A stretch of DNA of 22,679 nucleotides from JBCBUE01 sp039818285 (GTDB taxonomy: Bacteria; Planctomycetota; Phycisphaerae; Phycisphaerales; Phycisphaeraceae): positions 1 through 22,679 of the forward strand of contig JBCBUE010000054.1 of NCBI GenBank assembly GCA_039818285.1, written 5' to 3'. Below the pieces are notes generated by a model, which was given only the letters and a program-made list of their open reading frames with translations, searched no databases and was not told the DNA's origin. Shown here in pieces: positions 14,021-21,117 of the stretch. How positions within the stretch are numbered: position 1 is the first letter of the stretch; every line of letters starts with the position of its first letter. Both the position numbers and the translations under genes were made by a program.

Positions 14021-15811
14021 TTACTGGTTCCAGGGCCAGTCGTCGAGCGCGATGCGGTTGCGCTCGAGCAGGGTGCCGGTGGCGGCGTAAACCGCGGTGA
14101 CGGCGTTGTTGAAGTCGATGAGGGCCTGGATTTCCTGCGTCTCGGCGTCGGCGAGGCGTTCCTGGGCGTCGAGCTTGAAGTTCAGGAACGTCGGGTCGAG
14201 CGCGACGCCGGCCTCGACCTGCTCGTCGATCGAGCGGACGGTGTCGGCGGCGGCGAGGCGGGCGGCCTGGGTGGCGGCGATGAGCTGGTAGTTGGTCAGC
14301 ATCGTCCGCAGGGCGGACTTGACGTCGAGCAGGACGTCCTCGGCGGTGGACTGGTAGGCGATGACGGAGCGCTGCCGCTCGAGCAGGCGCTGGTCGAAGA
14401 GGGCCTCGGCGGCGCGATTGCCGATGGGGACCTCGAGGGAGGCCGAGAGCAGGTAGTCGATGAACTCGGTCTGGGTGAGGTCGCTGTAGGCCTCGCCGAT
14501 GCCCTCGCTGGAGATGCCCGACAGGCCGACGGTGGCGGCGAGGTCGAGCAGGGGCAGGCGGGCGTTGTCGGCGACGCGCTGGCGGATCGAGGCGTCGTCG
14601 ATGTCGAGCAGGGCTTGTTGCAGCTCGGGGCGGTTGGCCAGGGCCGAGCGGATGGCGTCGGCGAGGCTGAAAGAGAGGGGCGAGTCGATCGGCCGGTCGG
14701 TCGGGATGAGGACCGTCTCGCTGGTCAGGGGCAGCTCGGGCGAGTCGATGAGGCGCTTGAGCTGGTCTGACGTCTCGCGGATGTCTCGGCGGGCGCGGAT
14801 GACGTCGGCCCGGCGGGACTCGACGCGGGAGTTGACCTCGGAGACATCGACCGGCGAGGCGTCGAAGGCGGCGCGGTCGATGATCCGCTGGCGGTCGACC
14901 ATGCTGCGCTCGAGCAGGCGGACGCGGATGCGCAGCTCGGCCTGGGCGAGCAGGAGGTTCCAGTAGGCCGACTCGACGTCGACGGCGAGCTGGATGAGGT
15001 CGACGCGGAGCTGCTGGACGTCGCGCGACCGGGCGTTGCGGGCGACGACGATCTCGGAGCGGGCGATGTCGGTGCCGAAGCCGCGGAGCAGCGGCTGATT
15101 GACGGTGCCGTAGAGGGTGGTGTTGTATCCCGTGAACGAGGCAATGGGCGAGCCGGCGGAGTCGTTGTTCGAGAGCGAGGTGCCGAGCTCGACCGAGCCG
15201 CCGGTGTAGAGCGATCGGCGGACGCCGGTGCCGACGTTCCACGACTCGGTCTGCTCGATGCCGCCGGCGGCAAGCGCCGAGAGGGCGGCGCCGGTGGTCT
15301 TGCCGTAGCCGGCGTCGGTGAAGAAGGTGGCGTCGAAGGCGGCCAGGGCCTGGGTGACCTGCGTCTGCGAGATAGCCGGGTTCAGCCGGGCGACGCGGAT
15401 GTTGAGGTTGTGCTCGACGGCCATCGCGACGGCCTGCTCGAGGGACACGTCGACGGTGGGGGTTTCGCCGGCGTAGCTCTTGGAGGTGAGGCTGTCGCCG
15501 AGCTCGAGAGGAACGTCGGCGTAGGCCGAGACGCCCGACATGGCTTCGAGCTCTTCGCGGCGCTCCTGCGTGAGGTTCGCCTCGACCTCGCTCATTTCGC
15601 GGCGGACTTCCTGCGTCGATGGCGGGCCGGCCCCGTCGATCTCCCGGCGGTACTCGGCCAACATCGCGTCGCGCAGGGCGTCGCCGTCGGTCCGCTGCAA
15701 CGGCGAGGCACAGCCCACGCCCCAGCCGACGGCCCAACCCATCACCGCCAGCACGCCCACCCCCGCCGCCCGACGCCGCCACCCCGTGCCCGATGCCCTG
15801 ATCTTCCGCAT
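14021..15811 (-). CDS. TolC-like outer membrane efflux protein (lipoprotein)
   Basis: The product has 596 residues. The start at 15811 gives a basic N-terminus (MRKIRASGTGWRRR), a hydrophobic stretch and a lipobox-like GWGVGCASP, so lipid attachment at about Cys34 is predicted. Two outer-membrane-factor repeats follow: the first from about residue 120 (VSLEQAVAMAVEHNLNIRVARL), the second from about residue 345 (SLADAIRSALANRPELQQALLDI). Each has the long helices and FTDAGYGK-type strands of TolC barrels. Such proteins are outer-membrane exit ducts for tripartite efflux or type I secretion. No pump or adaptor gene is in view. The N-terminal 115 residues are charged and linker-like. It is transcribed ahead of the channel gene. 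Confidence 0.88.
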   Translation of the reverse strand: MRKIRASGTGWRRRAAGVGVLAVMGWAVGWGVGCASPLQRTDGDALRDAMLAEYRREIDGAGPPSTQEVRREMSEVEANLTQERREELEAMSGVSAYADVPLELGDSLTSKSYAGETPTVDVSLEQAVAMAVEHNLNIRVARLNPAISQTQVTQALAAFDATFFTDAGYGKTTGAALSALAAGGIEQTESWNVGTGVRRSLYTGGSVELGTSLSNNDSAGSPIASFTGYNTTLYGTVNQPLLRGFGTDIARSEIVVARNARSRDVQQLRVDLIQLAVDVESAYWNLLLAQAELRIRVRLLERSMVDRQRIIDRAAFDASPVDVSEVNSRVESRRADVIRARRDIRETSDQLKRLIDSPELPLTSETVLIPTDRPIDSPLSFSLADAIRSALANRPELQQALLDIDDASIRQRVADNARLPLLDLAATVGLSGISSEGIGEAYSDLTQTEFIDYLLSASLEVPIGNRAAEALFDQRLLERQRSVIAYQSTAEDVLLDVKSALRTMLTNYQLIAATQAARLAAADTVRSIDEQVEAGVALDPTFLNFKLDAQERLADAETQEIQALIDFNNAVTAVYAATGTLLERNRIALDDWPWNQ

Positions 15812-15817
15812 GGCCGG

Positions 15818-15823
15818 ACACTA
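15818..15823 (-). promoter_or_regulatory. -10 hexamer of a probable leaderless TolC-like gene
   Basis: TAGTGT on the minus strand lies at -12 to -7 of the ATG at 15811; no Shine-Dalgarno is present. Confidence 0.42.
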
Positions 15824-15984
15824 ACCGCCCGCCCAACCGCGGTCAAAGCCGTTTCGTACGCCGTACGGCCGTCCCCCCGCTCACCCTTCCTCCCCCTTGA
15901 CACACCCCCTACACTGCTGGGCTCGACGGGGCTGGGCAACCGACAGCCACCGCCCCAACGCGACCCCCCAACGAAAGCCACGCC

Positions 15985-17442
15985 ATGCCCCGACCCATGA
16001 CCATGACCGAGAAGATCATCGCCGCCCACGCCCTCGATGGCAGGCCCGATGTCTCCCCCGGCGAAAACGTCTGGGTCAACGTCGACGTTGACCCAGACGT
16101 CTGCGGCCCCGGCACCATCGGCATCTTCAAGAAAGAGTTCGGCCAGGACGCCAAGGTCTGGGACAACACCCGCATCCCCATCATCCCCGACCACTACATC
16201 TTCACCGCCGACGGCAAGTGCCATCGCAATATCCAGACCCTCCGCGACTTCGTCGCCGAGCAGCACATCAAGTACTACTACGACCCCGACTTCCTCGACA
16301 CCGATCCCGACTCCGGCATGCCCGCGTCCTACCGCGACCCGGCCTCCACCTCCTACAAGGGCGTCTGCCACAAGGCCCTTCCCGAGGAAGGCCACTGCCG
16401 GCCCGGCGAGATCCTCCTCGGCACCGACTCGCACACCTGCACCGCGGGCGCCTTCGGCCAGTTCGCCACCGGCGTGGGCAACTCCGACGCCGCCTTCGTC
16501 ATGGGCACCGGCAAGACCTGGCTCAAGGTCCCGCCCACCATGAAGTTCACCTTCCACGGCCAGATCCCCCCCTACCTCACCGCCAAGGACCTCATCCTCG
16601 CCGTCATCGGACGCATCTCCGTCTCCGGCGCCACCTACAACACCATGTACTTCCACGGCGAGGGCATCGCCTCCCTCACCCTCGAAGACCGCATGACCCT
16701 CACCAACATGGCCATCGAGGCCGGCGGCAAGAACGGCGTCTGCGACGTCGACGACAAAACCCTCGACTACGTCCGCGCCCGATCCAACCGACCCGACTGG
16801 ACCGTCCACACGGACGACCCCGGCGCCGAGTACATCTTCGAGGAAGAGTGGGACCTCAGCACCCTCGAGCCCCTCGTCGCCAAGCCCCACTCGCCCGACA
16901 ACAAAGACCTCGCCCGCAACTGCGAGGACGTCCAACTGGACCGCGCCTACATCGGCTCCTGCACCGGTGGCAAGATCACCGACATGATCATGGCCGCCAA
17001 CCTCCTGCACGGCAACGAGGTCAAGATCCCCACCTACGTCGTCCCCGGCTCCACCGAAGTCCACCAGGACATGCAACGCCTCAACCTCTACGGCGAGCCC
17101 GTGCAGAACAATTCAGAATTCAAAATTCAGAATTCAGAATTGGACAAGAAGGCCACGACGTCCGTTTACGACACGTTGGAGTCCGCCGGCTGCCTCATCG
17201 GCCCCGCCTCCTGCGCCGCCTGCCTGGGCGGCCCGCAGGACACCTTCGGCCGGCTCAACGACGCCATCACCTGCATCTCCACCACCAACCGCAACTTCCC
17301 CGGCCGCATGGGCCACAAACAAGCCGGCGTCTTCCTGGCCTCTCCCCTCACCGTCGCCGCCTCGGCACTGACAGGACATGTCACCGACCCGAGAGAGTTC
17401 GTGGATGCCCCCATCCTCACGGGCTCCGCCGGCGTGGTGTGA
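15985..17442 (+). CDS. leuC: 3-isopropylmalate dehydratase large subunit / homoaconitase family
   Basis: LeuC with LeuD interconverts 2- and 3-isopropylmalate in leucine synthesis, using a [4Fe-4S] cluster. The product has 485 residues. The three cluster cysteines are visible in GSCTGG and SCAACLGGP, and GTDSHTCTAGAFGQFATGVG and NRNFPGRMGH are classic. Family alternatives are homoaconitase or a LeuC paralogue; I cannot separate them. Two oddities are present. Residues 29-38 are encoded by a perfect palindrome and read VWVNVDVDPD, where I would expect a longer segment with a histidine before the DVCG. Residues near 376-386 (NNSEFKIQNSE) come from a short AT-rich heptamer repeat just before VYDTLESAGC. 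No leuD follows; a lower-GC gene starts 4 bp after the stop. Upstream there is only a weak GAAAG. Confidence 0.85.
   Translation: MPRPMTMTEKIIAAHALDGRPDVSPGENVWVNVDVDPDVCGPGTIGIFKKEFGQDAKVWDNTRIPIIPDHYIFTADGKCHRNIQTLRDFVAEQHIKYYYDPDFLDTDPDSGMPASYRDPASTSYKGVCHKALPEEGHCRPGEILLGTDSHTCTAGAFGQFATGVGNSDAAFVMGTGKTWLKVPPTMKFTFHGQIPPYLTAKDLILAVIGRISVSGATYNTMYFHGEGIASLTLEDRMTLTNMAIEAGGKNGVCDVDDKTLDYVRARSNRPDWTVHTDDPGAEYIFEEEWDLSTLEPLVAKPHSPDNKDLARNCEDVQLDRAYIGSCTGGKITDMIMAANLLHGNEVKIPTYVVPGSTEVHQDMQRLNLYGEPVQNNSEFKIQNSELDKKATTSVYDTLESAGCLIGPASCAACLGGPQDTFGRLNDAITCISTTNRNFPGRMGHKQAGVFLASPLTVAASALTGHVTDPREFVDAPILTGSAGVV
16067..16100. repeat. Perfect 34-bp palindrome inside leuC
   Basis: The left half, ACGTCTGGGTCAACGTC (16067-16083), is followed without any loop by its exact reverse complement (16084-16100). 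It encodes most of VWVNVDVDPDV. I checked all 17 base pairs. Confidence 0.92.
17111..17141. repeat. Heptamer tandem repeat inserted in leuC
   Basis: ATTCAGA, ATTCAAA, ATTCAGA, ATTCAGA and a partial ATT run without interruption, 4.4 units of seven bases. The stretch is far more AT-rich than the surrounding gene and contains two GAATTC sites (17116-17121, 17130-17135). The frame stays open. Confidence 0.85.
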
Positions 17443-17446
17443 TCGG

Positions 17447-17968
17447 ATGGCCATCCAGTTCAAGCTCAGCCCTGAGTTGCTTGAACGGCTGCGTTCGTAC
17501 ACCTTTGACGAGAACGCCGAGCGTCGCGGCGCGATCGTCCCTTCACACTTCATCTACTGGACCGACGAACTCCCGAATCTCCGCGATTTCATCTTGGAGA
17601 AGGGCGATCGGAACACGATCTCCGCCCTACTTGCTGCGCGCCGTCACTATTGGTTCAACGAGACTATTCCCGAGTGCTTCGAAGAGGTCTGGGAGGCCGC
17701 GAAGGCCGAGATGCCAAGTTGGCCCGGATTCCAGCGTCTCTACGTCGATGAGGACACGAGGCAGCATGCGATCGAGTGCGAGAAAGGCGGCGAGGAGTTC
17801 TGGCTAGGTATCGCCGAAGATGCCGACAGCGTCAGCATCGAGGATCGAGGCGATGGGTTTCACAGCATTTCCATCACGATGAGTGTCGATGGCAAGCCTT
17901 CGACTCAGCGGTTGACTTGGAGGGCTCGACTCTTCGCCGCTTTGCGTCGCGTATGGCCATTTTGCTGA
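17447..17968 (+). CDS. Hypothetical protein
   Basis: The product has 173 residues. ATG 17447 lies 4 bp after the leuC stop, so it could be translationally coupled to it; a longer frame from 17378 overlaps leuC and is rejected. I recognise no family. The sequence starts MAIQFKLSPELLERLRSYTF, has aromatic-rich segments (SHFIYWTDELPNLRDFI, AARRHYWFNETIPECFEEVW, MPSWPGFQRLYVDE) and ends in a basic stretch WRARLFAALRRVWPFC. There is no signal peptide; the last 15 residues could form an amphipathic helix. Its GC content and codon use are lower than those of leuC, and it begins the lower-GC segment that contains the toxin-antitoxin-like genes. It may be an accessory gene that arrived with that island. 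Confidence 0.7.
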   Translation: MAIQFKLSPELLERLRSYTFDENAERRGAIVPSHFIYWTDELPNLRDFILEKGDRNTISALLAARRHYWFNETIPECFEEVWEAAKAEMPSWPGFQRLYVDEDTRQHAIECEKGGEEFWLGIAEDADSVSIEDRGDGFHSISITMSVDGKPSTQRLTWRARLFAALRRVWPFC

Positions 17969-18103
17969 CTCTGGGCCCTCATCCACGACTTGCCCCGCCT
18001 TGCGCGGTCGCTGGTCGCCAATCTATGATCGCCAAATCGGCTGTAACCGTCACTACACCCTCAACCCTGACCGACCCGCAATTCAGCACATGGGCGACCC
18101 GAG

Positions 18104-18109
18104 TATAAT
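18104..18109 (+). promoter_or_regulatory. Candidate -10 box of the Xre-ImmA gene
   Basis: TATAAT is a perfect -10 match, 72 bp before the ATG at 18181. It is enclosed by the inverted repeat CCCGAG (18098-18103) and CTCGGG (18124-18129). No good -35 box is seen at 16-18 bp, which would fit a regulated promoter. Confidence 0.45.
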
Positions 18110-18145
18110 CGCTCCGTTAGAATCTCGGGTTAAGAAGCCAGAAAT

Positions 18146-18158
18146 GGAGCTGAGCTCC
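18146..18158 (+). promoter_or_regulatory. Candidate operator palindrome before the Xre-ImmA gene
   Basis: GGAGCT-G-AGCTCC is a perfect 13-bp palindrome between the candidate promoter and the ATG. A direct repeat CCCGAACT (18157-18164 and 18166-18173) follows it. Xre-type regulators commonly bind such sites in their own promoters. Confidence 0.35.
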
Positions 18159-18180
18159 CGAACTTCCCGAACTAAACCCA

Positions 18181-19320
18181 ATGGTCGAATTGGCTCCAGT
18201 AAAGCCTGATCTCTTAAAATGGGCAAGGTCGCGAGGCAACCTTGCGTTATCGGATTTGGAGGAGCGATTCCCCCGCTATCAGGAATGGGAGGCAGGTAGT
18301 CGTAAACCAACTATTCGCCAGCTTGAACAATTCGCTGAGTTAACACACACTCCGTTAGGCTTTCTGCTTCTGGCTCAGCCGCCCGCAGAGTCGTTGCCGG
18401 TACCCGATTTTCGGACTGTGCGAGATCAAGAGATTGGTGGTCCAAGTCCGGATCTTTTGGACACGATTCACGAGATGCAACGCCGCCAGTCGTGGGTTCG
18501 CGACTACCTCGTCGAATTAGGTGCCGACCCGATTACTTTTGTCGGCGCAGCTGAACTTACTGATCCAATATCCAAAACAGTGGATTCAATTCGCGGAGCT
18601 CTCAGACTCGATAGACGTTGGGCTCAGCCGATTAAGAGCTATGAGGATGCGCTGAACTTATTGCTTGAGCGGGCCGAAGACGCCGGCTTGTTGATGATGA
18701 CTAGTGGCATTGTTGGGAATAACACGCGGCGTGTGCTTGACGTTAGCGAGTTTCGTGGATTTGTTCTCATTGACGAATATGCCCCGCTGATTTTCACAAA
18801 CAATCGCGACGCAAAATCTGCGCAGATCTTCACTCTTGTTCATGAGATCGCGCATGTGTGGTTGGGTTCTTCTGGACTCTTTGACCTTGAGCGAACTATA
18901 TCGCCAGATATGGATATTGAGCGGCACTGCAATCGAGTGGCCGTGGAACTTCTTCTGCCTCGTGATCAGTTCAATGAAGCGTGGAAACAGAGTCGAGCTC
19001 AAGATAAGTTCCGGGAGATTTCAAGGCGATTTCGTGTGAGCCGGGTAGTTGTTGCCCGACGGGCACTGGATTCCAAGAAGATCACTAAGGAGGAATTTTT
19101 CAGCCTGTATGAGGAATTGCGAAACGAAGATAAGCCTGTCAAAACTGAAAATGACGGAGGCAACTTCTACAATACTGCTCATCGCCGACTTGGCAATCGT
19201 TTTAGTCGCCTCGTTTCTCAGGGTGTTCGAGAAGGTCGCCTGGCGTATCGTGATGCGTATCGCCTTACTGGGCTTCGCGGGAAAACATTTGATAATTACA
19301 TGGCTCGTTTCGGGGCGTAG
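18181..19320 (+). CDS. Xre-type HTH plus ImmA/IrrE family metallopeptidase
   Basis: The product has 379 residues. The N-terminal 75 residues form a shortened Xre-like helix-turn-helix (LLKWARSRGNLALSDLEERF, then YQEWEAGSRKPTIRQLEQFAEL). The central domain carries the zinc-peptidase motif HEIAH at residues 221-225, with FTLVHEIAHVWLG typical of COG2856 (ImmA/IrrE), and a later ERHCNRVAVELLLP that supplies the further conserved acidic region. ImmA cleaves a repressor of a mobile element. Xre-COG2856 proteins also occur as putative antitoxins beside DUF4411 genes, as here, where the DUF4411 ATG comes 1 bp after this stop codon. GC in lines I counted is 45-50%, well below the window, so transfer is likely. 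The start lacks a clear Shine-Dalgarno. Confidence 0.92.
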   Translation: MVELAPVKPDLLKWARSRGNLALSDLEERFPRYQEWEAGSRKPTIRQLEQFAELTHTPLGFLLLAQPPAESLPVPDFRTVRDQEIGGPSPDLLDTIHEMQRRQSWVRDYLVELGADPITFVGAAELTDPISKTVDSIRGALRLDRRWAQPIKSYEDALNLLLERAEDAGLLMMTSGIVGNNTRRVLDVSEFRGFVLIDEYAPLIFTNNRDAKSAQIFTLVHEIAHVWLGSSGLFDLERTISPDMDIERHCNRVAVELLLPRDQFNEAWKQSRAQDKFREISRRFRVSRVVVARRALDSKKITKEEFFSLYEELRNEDKPVKTENDGGNFYNTAHRRLGNRFSRLVSQGVREGRLAYRDAYRLTGLRGKTFDNYMARFGA

Positions 19321-19321
19321 G

Positions 19322-19840
19322 ATGTCTGATACAAAGTTTCTACTCGACACGTCGCCTCTCGTGGATGCTCGAAAAGAGTACTACGCCTTCGACTTCTGCC
19401 CTGGCTTTTGGGAAGAGCTACTCCACGCGCACAAGCGCAATCTGGTTTTCAGTATCGACCGAGTTAAATCAGAGATTAAAGACTATAAAGACGAATTGAA
19501 TGAGTGGGTAAGTAATCAAGTGCCAAATGAATTCTTCTTGAACAGTAGAACGGCTGCGGTGGCTTCGCGATATCAAAGCATGATGTAGTGGGTGCAAGAG
19601 CAAGATCAGTATCGTGCGGAAGCAAAAGCGGAGTTTGCGTCTTCGAAGATTGCAGATGGTTGGTTGATTGCTACGGCGAGAGAGCACGGTTTCACTGTTG
19701 TGACCCACGAAGTCTTGAACTTGGATATTAAGAAGAAAGTGCCAATTCCAAATGTATGCCAAGCATTTGGGGTTAGCTGGATGAATATCTTCGACATGAT
19801 GCGTGGAATCGAAGCACGCCTGATACGTGATCCTGGCTGA
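19322..19840 (+). pseudogene. DUF4411 PIN-like gene interrupted by an in-frame TAG
   Basis: The frame runs from ATG 19322 to TGA 19838-19840 (172 codon positions, the usual DUF4411 length), but codon 89 (19586-19588) is TAG. The first part (88 residues) has LLDTSPLVDARKEYYAFDFC, PGFWEELL and VFSIDRVKSEI. The second part (83 residues after the TAG) has WVQEQDQYRAEAKAEF, SSKIADGWLIATAREHGFTV and VPIPNVCQAFGV. Together they match DUF4411, a PIN-like predicted toxin, along its length. Acidic residues of the PIN fold (D9, and D112 in ADGWLIA) lie on opposite sides of the stop, so neither part alone should be active. The frame is otherwise intact, so the mutation is either recent or suppressed. Confidence 0.85.
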
Positions 19841-20135
19841 TAGCTCGAATAATCATTCACTGCGCGCGCCTTGTAAGCCGCTTGGCCAAGGTGTGGACCA
19901 GCTCGATCACAACCTGTTGGCGGCGGGGTGGCGGGTGTGGGGGCGGCTGGAGCGGGACCCGGTCGAGGCGCGGCGGCGGTGGGCCCGGGGGCACGGGGTG
20001 AGCGAGCTGTCGCTGCGGCGGGGTGGGGACGGGACGCCGACGTATGCGCGGCCGCCGCGAGGGTGGGGATTGGCGTTGCGTGCGGGAGAGACGCGGATCG
20101 ATGCGACCTACGGGTACGGCACGAAGTGGCGGCGG
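19827..20135 (+). other. Probable coding remnant between the island and the YdjY-type gene
   Basis: The plus frame here (GTG at 19827, or the better-placed GTG at 19893) reads VDQLDHNLLAAGWRVWGRLE, later ELSLRRGGDGTPTYARPPRG and ETRIDATYGYGTKWRRLAPG. From about 19900 nearly every third codon base is G or C while second positions vary, as in real genes of this genome. The frame stays open antisense through the YdjY-type gene to 20471, where it becomes Gly/Val-rich shadow. I recognise no family. It may be the end of a small gene or a remnant cut by insertion of the low-GC island. Confidence 0.35.
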
Positions 20136-21035
20136 TTAGCCCCCGGATGGGTCGGGGGTGTCGGTGGGCGTGGCGTCGGAGGGGGAGTTGCCGTCGGGGT
20201 CGCGATCGGGGGAGGGGGCGGGGGCGGCGGGGCGGAGGCGGAGGGTGACCGGGGTGCCGTTGGGGGGGACGCGGTCGGTCGGCTTGAGGGTTTGGCCGTC
20301 GGTGTTCTGAGTGAGGGCGGTGCGTCGGGCGATGGTGTCGTCGCCGAAGTGGACGAGGGAGATGGCCGAGCCGCTGAGGTCGGCGAGGTAGAAGGTCTGG
20401 CCGTCGTGGGTGCGGGTCTGGCTGCCGGTGAAGAGGAATCGGTCGGCGGGGGTGTCGTGCGGGTCGGTTGAGGCGGCGTACCAGGTTTGGATGGGCGATT
20501 CGACGGGGCCGTAGATGCCGGGGGCGATGACGGTGATGACGACCTCGGGGCCTCGGGCGGGGTCGGCCTGCCACTGGCCGGGGCCGACGCGGCGGGCGGT
20601 GCGGGGGGCGCCGGCCTCGAAGCCGAGGGTTGTGAGGGCCAGGTGCAGGTGGCTGGGGCGGGCGTCGATGACGAGCAGGGCCTCGTGCTCGCGGGACTTG
20701 GGGGCGCAGGCGATGAGTTCGAGCCAGTCGGCGTCCTGGCCGACGACGCGGGCGTCGAGCAGGACGCTGCGGGACGCGCGGTCGACGCGCAGGCCGGGGA
20801 GTTGGAGGCTGGCGTCGTCGGCCGCCGCGGGGGGCGTAGTCGGGCTCGGCTGGGCGACGGCGGGGCCGATGGAGCCGAGGGCGAGGAGCAGCCCGGCGAC
20901 GGGGATGGCCGGGCGGGCGGTGACCGGCCCGAGACGGGCAACCCACGCGGTGACGAGGCAAGAAAAAAGGCCCGGCCGGGTAAACCCGAGCCGAGCCCTT
21001 CCGGGGGCAGAGTTGGTGTCACCGGCTGGCGACAT
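20136..21035 (-). CDS. YdjY domain exported protein
   Basis: The product has 299 residues from ATG 21035, the only usual start codon in frame before the signal peptide. The hydrophobic signal (RPAIPVAGLLLALGSIGPAVAQ) lies at about residues 40-61, after an unusual 38-residue leader. The next part, SVLLDARVVGQDADWLELIA, then SREHEALLVIDARPSHLHLA, matches the YdjY domain found in many exported Planctomycetota proteins; the function is unknown. The C-terminus is Pro/Asp/Thr-rich and disordered. TATAAT lies exactly at -12 to -7 of the ATG, so the message is probably leaderless, and an intrinsic terminator occupies codons 13-25. It is the only minus-strand gene between the island and pdxJ. Confidence 0.78.
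   Translation of the reverse strand: MSPAGDTNSAPGRARLGFTRPGLFSCLVTAWVARLGPVTARPAIPVAGLLLALGSIGPAVAQPSPTTPPAAADDASLQLPGLRVDRASRSVLLDARVVGQDADWLELIACAPKSREHEALLVIDARPSHLHLALTTLGFEAGAPRTARRVGPGQWQADPARGPEVVITVIAPGIYGPVESPIQTWYAASTDPHDTPADRFLFTGSQTRTHDGQTFYLADLSGSAISLVHFGDDTIARRTALTQNTDGQTLKPTDRVPPNGTPVTLRLRPAAPAPSPDRDPDGNSPSDATPTDTPDPSGG
20963..20998 (-). terminator. Intrinsic terminator within the start of the YdjY-type gene
   Basis: On the minus strand GGCTCGG (20997-20991) pairs with CCGGGCC (20975-20969) with one G-U pair. An inner TCGGG/CCCGG stem (one more G-U pair) closes a TTTA loop, and TTTTTT (20968-20963) follows directly. This is a textbook rho-independent terminator. It ends a transcript from the promoter at 21042-21069 after about 73 nt. 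Confidence 0.7.
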
Positions 21036-21041
21036 CGCGTG

Positions 21042-21069
21042 ATTATAGCATGGGGACCCAGAAGGGCAA
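21042..21069 (-). promoter_or_regulatory. Strong promoter of the YdjY-type gene or a small RNA
   Basis: TATAAT (21047-21042) is a perfect -10 box preceded by TGC, an extended -10 element. TTGCCC (21069-21064) stands 16 bp upstream as -35. Transcription would start at about 21035, which is the A of the ATG. Confidence 0.65.
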
Positions 21070-21117
21070 ACCCCAAGCGCACGCTGGAGTTACCTGCCGG
21101 CCAAAATCGGACCTGAC

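Noticed and set aside
13995..15836. Extension of the aquaporin frame to 851 codons
   Set aside because: The added part is Arg/Pro-rich antisense-frame noise overlapping the TolC-like gene; the aquaporin starts at 13994.
15897..15915. TTGACA and TACACT before leuC as a promoter
   Set aside because: The two hexamers are only seven bases apart, which does not allow sigma-70 promoter geometry.
15742..17076. Minus-strand 444-codon frame opposite leuC
   Set aside because: Shadow sequence without motifs; leuC has the iron-sulfur ligands and signature segments.
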